Of a stretch of 64,000 bases of DNA, positions 34,201 through 42,624 are shown piece by piece; positions within the stretch are counted from its first letter, which is position 1; every line of letters begins with the position of its first letter. Source of the DNA: a virus; IMG/VR virus record IMGVR_UViG_3300021425_003021, positions 1 through 64,000 of that record; one strand, 5' to 3'. The notes under the pieces were generated by a model. The model did no database searches. It was not told the DNA's origin and worked only from the letters and a program-made list of their open reading frames with translations. The translations under genes were made by a program, and so were the position numbers.

Positions 34201-37200
34201 TGAGTTTTACAAAAACTGATACAGGGTTTGATTTACAGTTTGATTCTATCCCTGAAATTGAAGCTGGTGAAATATTTGGTTTAAAATTTGTTGATGACGG
34301 AGTAGATGGTTTTTACAAAGCAGCGACAGTTTCAAGCACTGTCGTATCTGTAACAGCTGATGTGACTAGTGAAGATTTTTACGATTTAAGTGACAGTACT
34401 AATGGTGCTATTACTAAATTATTATCAAAACGTTATGATACTCCTGATGGTGTAAACAATGACCTAAACACTTATGGATTAAACAAAAATAATAAAATTT
34501 GGATAGACAATGTATCAGATAATAAATTTGGTGTATTTGAAAACAACAAAATTTTTGACGGAAAAGACGAAATTATAAATCGTGAAGCAGGCGACAGTGA
34601 CTTTGGCAGTTCTTTTGCAGTAAATGACGTTAACAGTATTTTTGCTGTAGGCAAGCCAGAAGATCAAAAAATTTACATTTACACTAGATCTAGCGAATCT
34701 TTGCGTTTGAACTTTATTCAAGAAATCGAAATGCCAGTGGGTTATCATGACAATGCTAGTGGATTTGGACAAAAAATTAAGTTTTCATACGATGGACAAT
34801 TTATGTTTGTTGCAGCACCATTGGCAAGCAATGTAAAAACAAAATACAAAGGCGAAGCAGAATCTGCATTTCCAATTCTAGCAGGCGATATTGTCAGTGA
34901 TAGAGGAACATTGTGGCAAGCAAAAGTTGATACCGAAGATGATAGTAGTAGTATAAATGTTAACAGCCAAGATTGGAAACAAGTTTATAAAATTCCAGCA
35001 GATGTAGACGGATCGTCTAGTGGTTTATCTAATCAAGGGGTTGTTTATGTCTACAAAAAACAATTAGACAATTCTTATTATTTACTAGAACAGTTTGTAT
35101 CAAACGAACCTACAGCAAATGAAAAGTTTGGTATAGGTTTGGAAACAGCATTTACTACAGACGAAATATACAAATTATATGTACGCAGTGAAGGAAATAA
35201 TGGCAGAGTTTACATATATGATACAACATACTTGAATCTATCTTTTGAAGGAACAGTGGATCCGCTATTTAGAGGATCGCACGATAATTTTCATTCTTAT
35301 GTAAAAAATGAAATAGTTCAATTCCAAAATTCATTATTTAGAGCATTGGTAGACATTCCATCAGGCGGGAACGATCCAACTGATATTACACTATGGATAG
35401 AAATAGAAGCAAACATTGACAGATTTGGGTTCTTGCCTTATAGCAACACTATTGAAGGTGACAACGATAGTACTGCATTTAACAACACAAATCAAGCAGG
35501 TAAAAATATTGATGTAAGTTCCAATGGAGAAGTGTTAACTTTTACTGCTTATAATACTGTAACAGAAGAATACCAGGTAAATGTATACAGAATAGAAGAA
35601 GGTAGGTATGCATTTTATGAAGTTATTACTGCGCCACAGACTGATATATTATGGGGCGAAAGTTTAGCAATTAGTGATGATGGAAAATATATTGCAGTAG
35701 GTGCAAATTCTGCCGATGTATCAAGTGATAGAAATACAGGAATTGACAAAGGTTTAGTTTACATTTACAAATACAATGATACTTCACTCAGTTTTGTTAA
35801 TACACAAACTTTACAAGCACCTAACTCTACAAAAAATGAAAGATTTGGTTATAAGCTAGATTTTAGCGATGACAAACTTTGTGTTATTGGCATAAATGGC
35901 TTAAACGTAGGAAGCACACTATTTGATAACGATGAAACAATCTTTGATAATAGATCAACTCAATTATTTGATTTTTCAACTAAGCGTCCACAAGCATACA
36001 CTTATGAATTATTAAATGACATTTATACAGTCTCTGAAGTTTTAGATTATGAATCTTACTATGAAGATCCGGTTACACTTCAGAAATTAGAAAGAGACTT
36101 GTCTTTAGCAGATGATGTAGAACTTGTGTATCAAAAAAATCATCTTTATTTAGGATTTAAAGGTTTAGATACAGGCGATAATAAAACTGGACTAATTTTT
36201 GATTTAAGAGCAGACAGAGATGTTACTAATTGGAATACTTTAGGTGCAGCAACTGATTTTCTTGATTATGAAAAAATGCGTGGTGCATTTTTATATGACA
36301 ATGTAACCAGCGACTTAATAACATACATCGACTTTATAGATCCTATACAAGGAAAAATTGCAAATGCTGCTGAACGAGAATTAAAATACAAACTGTATTA
36401 TGATCCGGCTGTATATAACATAGGTAGTACTTCGACAGGTTTGGTAAATCCATGGGGTAGCGAAAGTGTTGGAGATTTGTTATGGGATTTAAGTGCTGTA
36501 AAGTGGTATAATCCTTATCAGAAAAATAGTGAATATAGTGCAAATACTTGGAATAAAATAATTCCAGGATATAGTGTTGACATTTACGAGTGGGTTGAAA
36601 GCGATTTGCTACCAGAAGAATGGGACGAAATTGCAGATACAACAGAAGGTCTTGCACAAGGTGTTAGCGGACTTTCAAGATATGGAAATACACGGTATGT
36701 AAGAAAGAATGTTTACGATCCGATATCTGGATTATTTTCTGCAAAGTATTACTATTGGGTTAAAAATTCTAAAGTCTTGCCTGCTATTGAAACAAGAAAT
36801 CTTTCAGCATCTGCTGTTTCATCGCTAATAGAAGATCCAGCAGGCAACGGATATAGATTCCTTGCAATGTTTGGATCAGATAATTTTGCAATTTATAATT
36901 GTAGAAGTTTAATTAAAGACGAAGATACAATTTTACATTTTGAATATTATAAAACAGAAGAAGTAAAAATAAACAATTTGCATAGAGAATATAATCTTTT
37001 AACAGAAGGTTTAGCAACAAGTCAACCAAATGATAGATTGGTAAACAAATGGATTGATAGTTTAGTTGGTTACGATGAACAAAAAACATTACTACCAGTT
37101 ACAACACTAAGTCCGGCTAGAAGATATGGCATACTTGACCAGCCTTTGCAAACTATGTTTGTCAATAGAACCGAAGCACTAAAACAAGTTATTGAAAGAA

Positions 37201-40200
37201 TTAATTTAGTTTTAGCAAAAAATCTTATTGTTGACGAATATGATATTAGTAAATTAAGCAGTAAAGATCCTGTTCCTAATACTGTGTCTCGAGAATACGA
37301 TACTATTGTTGAAAACGAAACACTATTACGTTTTGTTGGAACATCTAAAATAAAACAAGCAGTGTTGGATGTAGAAATTACCGATGGCAGATTAACTAAC
37401 GTTGAGATTACTGAGCCTGGTAGAGGATATATTGACCCTGCATTTGATAGTACAAAAGATACAAAACGCAGAGGTCCTAAAGTAACAATTCAAGGTACAG
37501 GCACAGGTGCTAAAATAGAAACATTTATAAACAATCTTGGACAAGTTATTGAAGCAAATATTGTAAATGCAGGTAAAAATTATAGTAATACTACTGTGAT
37601 TACAGTCAGACCGTTTACTGCACTTATACAAACTGATACTACATTACTAGGTTTCTGGTCAACATATATTTGGAATACTACAGAAAAAGAATGGGTACGA
37701 GTAAACAACCAAGGATATGATGCAAGTTTATATTGGCAATATATCGATTGGTATGCCGAAGGTTATAGTTCAGAAACTGCAATTGATTATCTTGTTCCTG
37801 GTAGTTATGCACTTGGCGGACTAGAAGATAACTTAGGCGATATTGTAAAAATAGAAAGCATAGGCACAGGCGGTTGGTTACTGTTGCGTAAAATTGACAA
37901 TCAATTAGAAGTTGATTACACAGTTAACTATGAAACTATTGGTAGACAAAACGGTACGTTAGAATTTAGTCGTTTATTATACAGCAACGAAAAGTTTGGC
38001 TTTGATAAAGCAGTTTATGACAGTGCTTTGTATGATAGAGATGCTGGCGAAGAAGTGCGTATAATTTTGAATGCAATTCAAGACGATATTTTTGTTGATG
38101 AATTAGCAGTTGAATGGAACAAGTTGTTCTTTAGTAGTGTGAGATATGCACTTAGCGAACAACCTAATATAGATTGGATATTTAAAACTGCATTTATCAA
38201 AGCAAAACACAATGTTGGCGCTCTTGAACAAAAAACAACATATAAGAGTGATAGTTTAGAAAGTTACAATGAGTATGTTAACGAGGTCAAACCCTACAGC
38301 ACTAAATTAAGAGAATTTGTAAGTGCTTATGAAAATATAGATCCTACACAAACTGTAGTTAGTGATTTTGATTTACCTCCTCGTTATGATGTAAACGCTG
38401 CTAAAATTATTTCTGAAAATCCGCAGGTGATTGACAGCGAAATTAGGAACTACAGTTCTTTTGTAACCACATATCCACAACGTAACTGGTTTGATAATGT
38501 TGGTTTTGAAATTACAGATATTAAAATTATTTCAGGTGGATCAGGATGGACTTCTTCACCTAAAGTAACAATCAGCGGCGGTGGCGGTCCTACTATTACA
38601 GGTAGGACTACATTGAGCGGTGATAAAATCACAGGTATTGTTGTAGATACAAGTAAAGCCAAATACATAACAACTCCTGATATTACATTTAGTGGAGACC
38701 AAACTGACGGCACTGATGCTAGAGCAATTGCTTACTTAGGAAATTCACCTGTAAGATCAACACATATGTTGATCAAGTTTGACAGAATTACAGGATCGTA
38801 TTTTGTGACAGATCTTGATGTCACAGAAAACTTTGTCGGAACAGGATCAAAAATTGAATTTGTTTTAAAGTGGCCAATGAATTTAACACCTTCTAAGACA
38901 AAAATACTTGTTAATGGAGTTGAACAATTATCAAATGCCTATTCTGTAGAAAATGTATTAGATGACACAGTCAATTACACAAGATACTATGGTAAAATTG
39001 TGTTTACTGTTGCACCAGAAAATAATGCAGTTATCGTAGTTGAATATGACAAAGATGTCAACTATTTAAGTGCAGCTGATAGAATTAATTTCTTCTACAA
39101 TCCGGAAACAGGGCAATTTGGTAAAGAACTAGCACAACTTATGGACGGTGTAGACTATGGTGGTGTACAAATAGACACAGCATTCTTTGGAGGAAAAACA
39201 GGTTTTGACAACGGTGACTTGTTTGGTTCAACTGAATTTGATGTATTCAATGGCAACGCAGAAGATGAAATTTTCCTACTAGATGGAAGCACCAAAACAA
39301 TTACAGTAAGTGAACCTTTTGAATCTGGTGTTGAGTATAACATTTATTATAAATCTGCTACTGCCGGATTAAATGATAATCCGATAAGGATAGACGATCC
39401 GGATTACGGTCAACCTTCATTACAAAACGACGATGCTATCATGGTTACTATTGTAGGTGATGGAATAACCAGCACTTTTGAAATTGATGAAGATCAGTTA
39501 GTAACTAAAGATGGCGATACTATTATAGTTAGAAAAGCAACTAGTGATGGATCGGTTACACCATCTGGTGTAGTATTTGACACACAATTAACAGGTGGCG
39601 ATTTAACCAACATAGCTGGTAAATTTTCAACTGCAACTGGTATAGATTCGGGCGATATTGTAATTGACGGTGATGACTTTGTTTCTGCTGCTTCAAATCG
39701 TGGCCCTGAAGAAAATGTTCCAGGACAAATTTTAGATACAGTTGATATACAGGTTTTTGAACGTGTGAACAAAGGACAGGGTGCTATTACTGTACAAAAT
39801 TTCAGAACCGATGGTATAAGTGCAGAATATACTGTAGAAAATTTACCTGCAACACAAGACAGTGTTATTGTAAAATTAGACAATGTTGTTTTAGATCCAT
39901 CGCAGTATGAAATTGATTATGTAGAAAAAGTTTTAAGAATTAGTGATAGTTCTTTATTACCAGTTGGTAAACATTTATCATTGTTAACAATAGGTACAAA
40001 CGGATCTAATATCATAGAAAGTGATACATTTACAGGTGATGGTAGAACTGATACATTTATTACATATTACAAATTTGAACAAAATATAACAGCAGTTGTT
40101 GCTATAGACGGAGTAGTGACTACAAACTTTGCTTTAGACAAGTCAGGACCAGAATACGGAGATAATGCTAACAAAGTAATGATTATGTTAGGAGATCCTC

Positions 40201-41999
40201 CTGCACAAAACAGTATTATTACATATACATTGTACAACGGATCGGGTCAACAGTATAGTCAACTTGCAATTGATGATACATTTGATACCACTGTATCAAC
40301 TAATAGATCTCATACATTTGGTGTTAATGGTGCAGTAGCATTGCCATTTAATAAGAAACCATATAGTCATAATATACTTGTTAAGCAAGGTGATAGATTC
40401 TTAGATGCAGGGCATAGTATTAAACATACCATGACATCAGAAAGAGTATATGCAGTCGATAACTGGCAGTTTGAAGATCAGACTTCTATTAGACAAAATG
40501 ATGTATTAGTTTATATTAACGATAAAAAAATTGATCCTGTAAATTATGTTTACAGCACAATTGATGCTAGATTGGAATTAACAACAAGAGCAGTAGGTAA
40601 ACCTGGCGATATCTTAAAAATATATTTTATTAATAATGCAGAATATTTCTTTGTAGATACAGAGGTAAAATTGTCTAATGCAGGAACATTAGTTGATTAC
40701 GAACCTTTAGATCAAATTAATTTTGAACTTGGTGATAGTACAGGTGTTATTGCTACAGTGCAAGAATACAACAAAGTTAATAATGATGTTACTATTAAAT
40801 TACAAGGTTACGTAAGAGATTTGTTTATACTTGCAGACAAAGACGATCAACCTACTTTGTATTTCGATGATAGCACTAATTTTAAAATTGATAGTGTAAA
40901 AGTTGTAGAGAGTGATCGTTTGAGTCTCAAAGAAATACCCGACGAAGATGTTAAAATCTATGTATTCTCAAATCACGATACAAATGAGTTTGAAAGATTA
41001 AGTTTAAGAGTAAGATACAGTGATGCAAATGCACCAGTTGGTTCTGACAATTATATTGCAAAAAATCTATTATCAAGAGGCGAAATTCAATTAAACACAA
41101 AAATACCAGGTCCAGAATACGCCTGGGTATTTGTAAATGGCAAATTCTTAACTTCACAAAGTGATTACATTTTATCTGATAACAGAGAAATTATAATCCT
41201 AAGTGAACAACCAAATGAAAATGATTTAATTGAAGTATTGTACTTTACAGCAGATGTAAGTAATAAGAAATTTGCATTTAGAATATTCAAAGACTTGTTA
41301 AACAGATATCATTACAAACGAATAAACAGCAACAGAGAATATGAACTAGCAGCCGATCTTAATTGGTTTGATCTAAGTATTGTTTTAAAAGATTCTGAAG
41401 GTTTAGATGAACCAAACAAAGAACTTGCAATACCTGGCATTATTTTTGTAAATGGTGAAAGAATTGAATATTTTGTAAAACAAGGAAATGTCCTAAGACA
41501 ATTACGTAGAGGTACATTAGGAACAGGAATTAAAGAAGTACACGCAAAGAATAGCAGAGTATTCCATCAAGGAGTTAGCGAAACTATTCCGTATCAGGAT
41601 ACAACTTATACGCAACAATTTACAGGTGACGGTACACAAACAACATTTAATTTAAATTGGACACCTGCAAGTGTAAATGAGTTTGATGTATTTGTTGCAG
41701 GTACTAGATTGAGAAAAGCAACGCCAGTTGATCCAAATAATACAACAGCTGATTATAATTATTATGAATATAATCAAACATTAGATCAAGATAGTCCAGG
41801 CGGCGACGAAATAATAGCTGCCGAATTTACAGTTGAAAACAATGTTTTAACTTTAAATACAGCACCATTGGACAACACTGAAATAAAAGTTATTAGAAAA
41901 ACTGGAAAAATTTGGAATGACGATGGAGTAAGTTTAGCAAGTAGCAAAAATACCATTGCTAAATTCCTAACAGATAGCACATATAAGCTCGCCCGATAA
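28233..41999 (+). CDS. Giant baseplate/virion structural protein (gp7 position), 4588 residues
   Basis: One uninterrupted frame of 13.8 kb starts in a TAATG overlap with gp6. The N-terminus (about residues 1-160) has a YYAWNPN motif and VNFREYYWLPNGP, seen in the gp7-position proteins of marine T4-like phages (T4 gp7 is 1032). Residues about 2110-2550 hold FG-GAP-like blade repeats (DGKYIAVGANS, GLVYIYKYN), suggesting a beta-propeller. Around 3050-3130 and 3430-3510 two related Gly-rich beta modules occur (GRGYIDPAF; GGSGWTSSPKVTI). The last third repeats FTGDG-x-T-x-TF units, and QLRRGTLGTG lies near 4435. It is probably a wedge component grown into a long arm. The function of the added modules is unknown. 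Confidence 0.8.
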   Translation: MAYNDDQNEYPLPAGNNKKRTSVEQLPRFFRTPQNKKFLSSTLDQLTNPGVIEKINGFVGKREAKAVSVLDNYLDDVTKERQDYQFEPVSVYEDFLGSTKYYADYNDYIGLLKTYNANTNNHSALNEQEYYAWNPNINLDKFVNFREYYWLPNGPQEVAVPGQSNQVVSTYRVEVLEQDNDISLVFYPDGLTKNPNLNLYRGQTYRFEINSPNNPLTIALYRGVDPNERLDDSSILNQTYTEGVTLIPDPDDTLLNQQDFVSDDYIEKGVLEFTIPENAPDTLYFVSQYDLNISTRLIIADISENSSIDVENEIIGKKTYTTSDGWKFSNGMKVYFTGNVVPEKYASGIYYVDGVGDEIKLISTEDLQVPAIFTNDSKIPFDANGFDRVPFSDAKSFAGTKDYIVVNKASADRNPWARYNRWFHKDVITKSADLNNQPAVLDESQRAKRPIIEFDKGLKLFNFGSKAKTNIDLIDTYTNDVKSKIEGQPGYSIDGVELAEGMRVMFTADADSFVYGKIFQVKFFEFKGNSQISLVETDDTIPYENETVLITSGNNNAGNMYWYDGSQWKLGQAKTGINQAPKFDLCDEDGNSFSDDIIYPNTDFTGNRVFDYRLGEGINDSELGFPLTYKNINNTGDILFNFSLLSEDFTYEVLNTVITKKTSTGFLKKYDIDGNNFEYINGWIKAPMLSKQYVIRKYTGQERTNGFKVDVFDQSALLDDLKVVVYVNNLLKSNGVDYSLAADSNNNRIINFGNDLNVDDVLVIKAHSKASKNSKGYYETAHNFERNPLNHDITEFTLGEVTDHLDSAVIEIESFQGNQPGSNNLRDLGDIKPFGRKFVQHSGPINLPLFCISNKENNLVASLNFAKNEYSKFKRAFIQEAENIDISGSVKEQVDQVLLSLAKDKKSTMPFYKSDMLGIGASKKIEHIVLDPDLKFYALSNVFTLTTLSEKAVSVYVNDTQVCHGLDYTFTNEGFIQFVDTFNLQEDDRIDIFEYETTNGSYIPQTPTKLGLYPAYKPEIFVDTTYKTNQTVIRGHDGSIVIAYEDYRDELLLELEKRFYNNIKVSYDTSVFDIYDYISGEYRNSKVSKQDLNRILIGDFIKWASKAGNPDYTDNSFVQETQTFTYNYGFGSSKNNKPLSGFWRGIYMDAYDTDSPNLRPWEMLGFSVKPSWWESKYGPAPYTKDNLVLWNDLEKGIIRSSDTLRTDKRFIRPGLTKHIPVDSSGNIVSPLNSGYVNEFSFAIQNGKSFKFGDHTPAETAWRRSSEYPFALLKAIMLNRPAQVVGVAFDKSRIKRNINGQIVYQGDESRRLKLSNLKFVNSDTRNNVLTGGLVNYIYDYMSSDVTTQYENFTTKLTNLKQKIAFKLGGFADKEKLKLVLDSKNPSNKGNVFVPFENYKIDLIESSPLQTITYSGVIIEKQTNGFKISGYDRENPVFTYSTPIVSNNDISINVGGISESFLFWSENKQYVAGKIVRYQNNYYRVNINHTTADVFDPSFYTPLKELPVIGGATGTLRKNFSNVTATLDYGTVLSTKQEVVDFIQGYDHYLKSQGFVFDYFNRETEAVENWVLSVKEFLFYTTQNWAVGTIIALSPAANSLNFFKEYYVIDNVKENIFNYKILNLDGTAIKDINISINRDSGNAVEILPATAEDGIYFCKLGLVQKDHSVILDNTTVFNDTIYSPSSGYRQERIKVVGYRTDEWNGNLNIPGFIYDQADVTEWEQWKDYALGDLVKYKEFYYSANTFVSGSADFEINNWNRLDEKPESGLKTNFDYKANQFADFYDLDTDNFDSEQQRLAQHLIGYQKREYLNNIIEDDISQYKFYQGFIQEKGTLNSLTKLFDKLGSADKESLEFYEEWAIRNAQYGATDVFDELEYKLDETKFRIEPQIIELVNTVNNNRTDLVYEIPESKVYIKPENYSTTPFPQKWSTEEYTKTAGYVSLDQVDFIAKTPTDILALDINNVRIDDIIWVTSEKNSWNVYQHILVPNRVLSFTKTDTGFDLQFDSIPEIEAGEIFGLKFVDDGVDGFYKAATVSSTVVSVTADVTSEDFYDLSDSTNGAITKLLSKRYDTPDGVNNDLNTYGLNKNNKIWIDNVSDNKFGVFENNKIFDGKDEIINREAGDSDFGSSFAVNDVNSIFAVGKPEDQKIYIYTRSSESLRLNFIQEIEMPVGYHDNASGFGQKIKFSYDGQFMFVAAPLASNVKTKYKGEAESAFPILAGDIVSDRGTLWQAKVDTEDDSSSINVNSQDWKQVYKIPADVDGSSSGLSNQGVVYVYKKQLDNSYYLLEQFVSNEPTANEKFGIGLETAFTTDEIYKLYVRSEGNNGRVYIYDTTYLNLSFEGTVDPLFRGSHDNFHSYVKNEIVQFQNSLFRALVDIPSGGNDPTDITLWIEIEANIDRFGFLPYSNTIEGDNDSTAFNNTNQAGKNIDVSSNGEVLTFTAYNTVTEEYQVNVYRIEEGRYAFYEVITAPQTDILWGESLAISDDGKYIAVGANSADVSSDRNTGIDKGLVYIYKYNDTSLSFVNTQTLQAPNSTKNERFGYKLDFSDDKLCVIGINGLNVGSTLFDNDETIFDNRSTQLFDFSTKRPQAYTYELLNDIYTVSEVLDYESYYEDPVTLQKLERDLSLADDVELVYQKNHLYLGFKGLDTGDNKTGLIFDLRADRDVTNWNTLGAATDFLDYEKMRGAFLYDNVTSDLITYIDFIDPIQGKIANAAERELKYKLYYDPAVYNIGSTSTGLVNPWGSESVGDLLWDLSAVKWYNPYQKNSEYSANTWNKIIPGYSVDIYEWVESDLLPEEWDEIADTTEGLAQGVSGLSRYGNTRYVRKNVYDPISGLFSAKYYYWVKNSKVLPAIETRNLSASAVSSLIEDPAGNGYRFLAMFGSDNFAIYNCRSLIKDEDTILHFEYYKTEEVKINNLHREYNLLTEGLATSQPNDRLVNKWIDSLVGYDEQKTLLPVTTLSPARRYGILDQPLQTMFVNRTEALKQVIERINLVLAKNLIVDEYDISKLSSKDPVPNTVSREYDTIVENETLLRFVGTSKIKQAVLDVEITDGRLTNVEITEPGRGYIDPAFDSTKDTKRRGPKVTIQGTGTGAKIETFINNLGQVIEANIVNAGKNYSNTTVITVRPFTALIQTDTTLLGFWSTYIWNTTEKEWVRVNNQGYDASLYWQYIDWYAEGYSSETAIDYLVPGSYALGGLEDNLGDIVKIESIGTGGWLLLRKIDNQLEVDYTVNYETIGRQNGTLEFSRLLYSNEKFGFDKAVYDSALYDRDAGEEVRIILNAIQDDIFVDELAVEWNKLFFSSVRYALSEQPNIDWIFKTAFIKAKHNVGALEQKTTYKSDSLESYNEYVNEVKPYSTKLREFVSAYENIDPTQTVVSDFDLPPRYDVNAAKIISENPQVIDSEIRNYSSFVTTYPQRNWFDNVGFEITDIKIISGGSGWTSSPKVTISGGGGPTITGRTTLSGDKITGIVVDTSKAKYITTPDITFSGDQTDGTDARAIAYLGNSPVRSTHMLIKFDRITGSYFVTDLDVTENFVGTGSKIEFVLKWPMNLTPSKTKILVNGVEQLSNAYSVENVLDDTVNYTRYYGKIVFTVAPENNAVIVVEYDKDVNYLSAADRINFFYNPETGQFGKELAQLMDGVDYGGVQIDTAFFGGKTGFDNGDLFGSTEFDVFNGNAEDEIFLLDGSTKTITVSEPFESGVEYNIYYKSATAGLNDNPIRIDDPDYGQPSLQNDDAIMVTIVGDGITSTFEIDEDQLVTKDGDTIIVRKATSDGSVTPSGVVFDTQLTGGDLTNIAGKFSTATGIDSGDIVIDGDDFVSAASNRGPEENVPGQILDTVDIQVFERVNKGQGAITVQNFRTDGISAEYTVENLPATQDSVIVKLDNVVLDPSQYEIDYVEKVLRISDSSLLPVGKHLSLLTIGTNGSNIIESDTFTGDGRTDTFITYYKFEQNITAVVAIDGVVTTNFALDKSGPEYGDNANKVMIMLGDPPAQNSIITYTLYNGSGQQYSQLAIDDTFDTTVSTNRSHTFGVNGAVALPFNKKPYSHNILVKQGDRFLDAGHSIKHTMTSERVYAVDNWQFEDQTSIRQNDVLVYINDKKIDPVNYVYSTIDARLELTTRAVGKPGDILKIYFINNAEYFFVDTEVKLSNAGTLVDYEPLDQINFELGDSTGVIATVQEYNKVNNDVTIKLQGYVRDLFILADKDDQPTLYFDDSTNFKIDSVKVVESDRLSLKEIPDEDVKIYVFSNHDTNEFERLSLRVRYSDANAPVGSDNYIAKNLLSRGEIQLNTKIPGPEYAWVFVNGKFLTSQSDYILSDNREIIILSEQPNENDLIEVLYFTADVSNKKFAFRIFKDLLNRYHYKRINSNREYELAADLNWFDLSIVLKDSEGLDEPNKELAIPGIIFVNGERIEYFVKQGNVLRQLRRGTLGTGIKEVHAKNSRVFHQGVSETIPYQDTTYTQQFTGDGTQTTFNLNWTPASVNEFDVFVAGTRLRKATPVDPNNTTADYNYYEYNQTLDQDSPGGDEIIAAEFTVENNVLTLNTAPLDNTEIKVIRKTGKIWNDDGVSLASSKNTIAKFLTDSTYKLAR

Positions 42000-42003
42000 A
42001 TAC
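41995..42003 (+). promoter_or_regulatory. Late promoter box at the end of the giant gene
   Basis: GATAAATAC overlaps the giant gene stop codon (41997-41999) and lies 15 bases before the ATG at 42019, with AAGGA between them. It gives the fibre genes an independent late start. Confidence 0.65.
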
Positions 42004-42018
42004 AATAAGGATAGTATT

Positions 42019-42624
42019 ATGATAGAAAAAGAACAAAACGGTGTACATATAGAGGGTCATATTAAAATATTCAACCCTGAATCAGGATTTGTGTTTGTTG
42101 ATAAACGCAATGCAATTCACTATGAAAACATGAGTATTAGTTTAGCAGAAAGTCTAGGCAATATTGGACAAGGTTTTATCAGTGAAATGAGTTTTGGTAA
42201 TGGTGGAACCATTGTTGACCCAACTGGAATTATAACCTATTTGACACCTAATAGCACTGGAACAAATGCTAGTCTTTACAATCAAACTTATACAAAAGTT
42301 GTTGACAATAACAACGTTAATAATACTGATCCTACAAGAAATAAAATCGAAACTCGTCACGTAAGTGGTACAAACTACACCGATATTGTTATAAGTTGCT
42401 TGTTAGACTACGGTGAGCCTGATGGACAGGATGCATTTGATACTGCCGCAGACACTGAACAACAGTATGTATTTGATGAATTGGGATTAAGAGCTTATTC
42501 ACCAAGTGGTGCAGGTAGACTAATTACACACGTTATTTTCCATCCGGTACAAAAAAGTTTGAATAGGTTAATTCAAATTGATTATACTGTGAGAGTTCAA
42601 AGCCTTAGTGGAGGAAATAGTTAA
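42019..42624 (+). CDS. Structural protein before the fibre genes
   Basis: This 201-residue protein has an N-terminal HIEGHIKIFNPESGFVFVDKRNAIHYENMSI region followed by GNIGQGFISEMSFGNGGTIVDPTG. It then turns to a beta-rich rest ending in LIQIDYTVRVQSLSGG. Proteins with this opening are conserved in marine T4-like baseplate clusters, though no T4 counterpart is evident by eye. It is probably a wedge or fibre-attachment protein. It has its own late box and an AAGGA ribosome site. Its stop overlaps the next ATG by one base. Confidence 0.7.
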   Translation: MIEKEQNGVHIEGHIKIFNPESGFVFVDKRNAIHYENMSISLAESLGNIGQGFISEMSFGNGGTIVDPTGIITYLTPNSTGTNASLYNQTYTKVVDNNNVNNTDPTRNKIETRHVSGTNYTDIVISCLLDYGEPDGQDAFDTAADTEQQYVFDELGLRAYSPSGAGRLITHVIFHPVQKSLNRLIQIDYTVRVQSLSGGNS

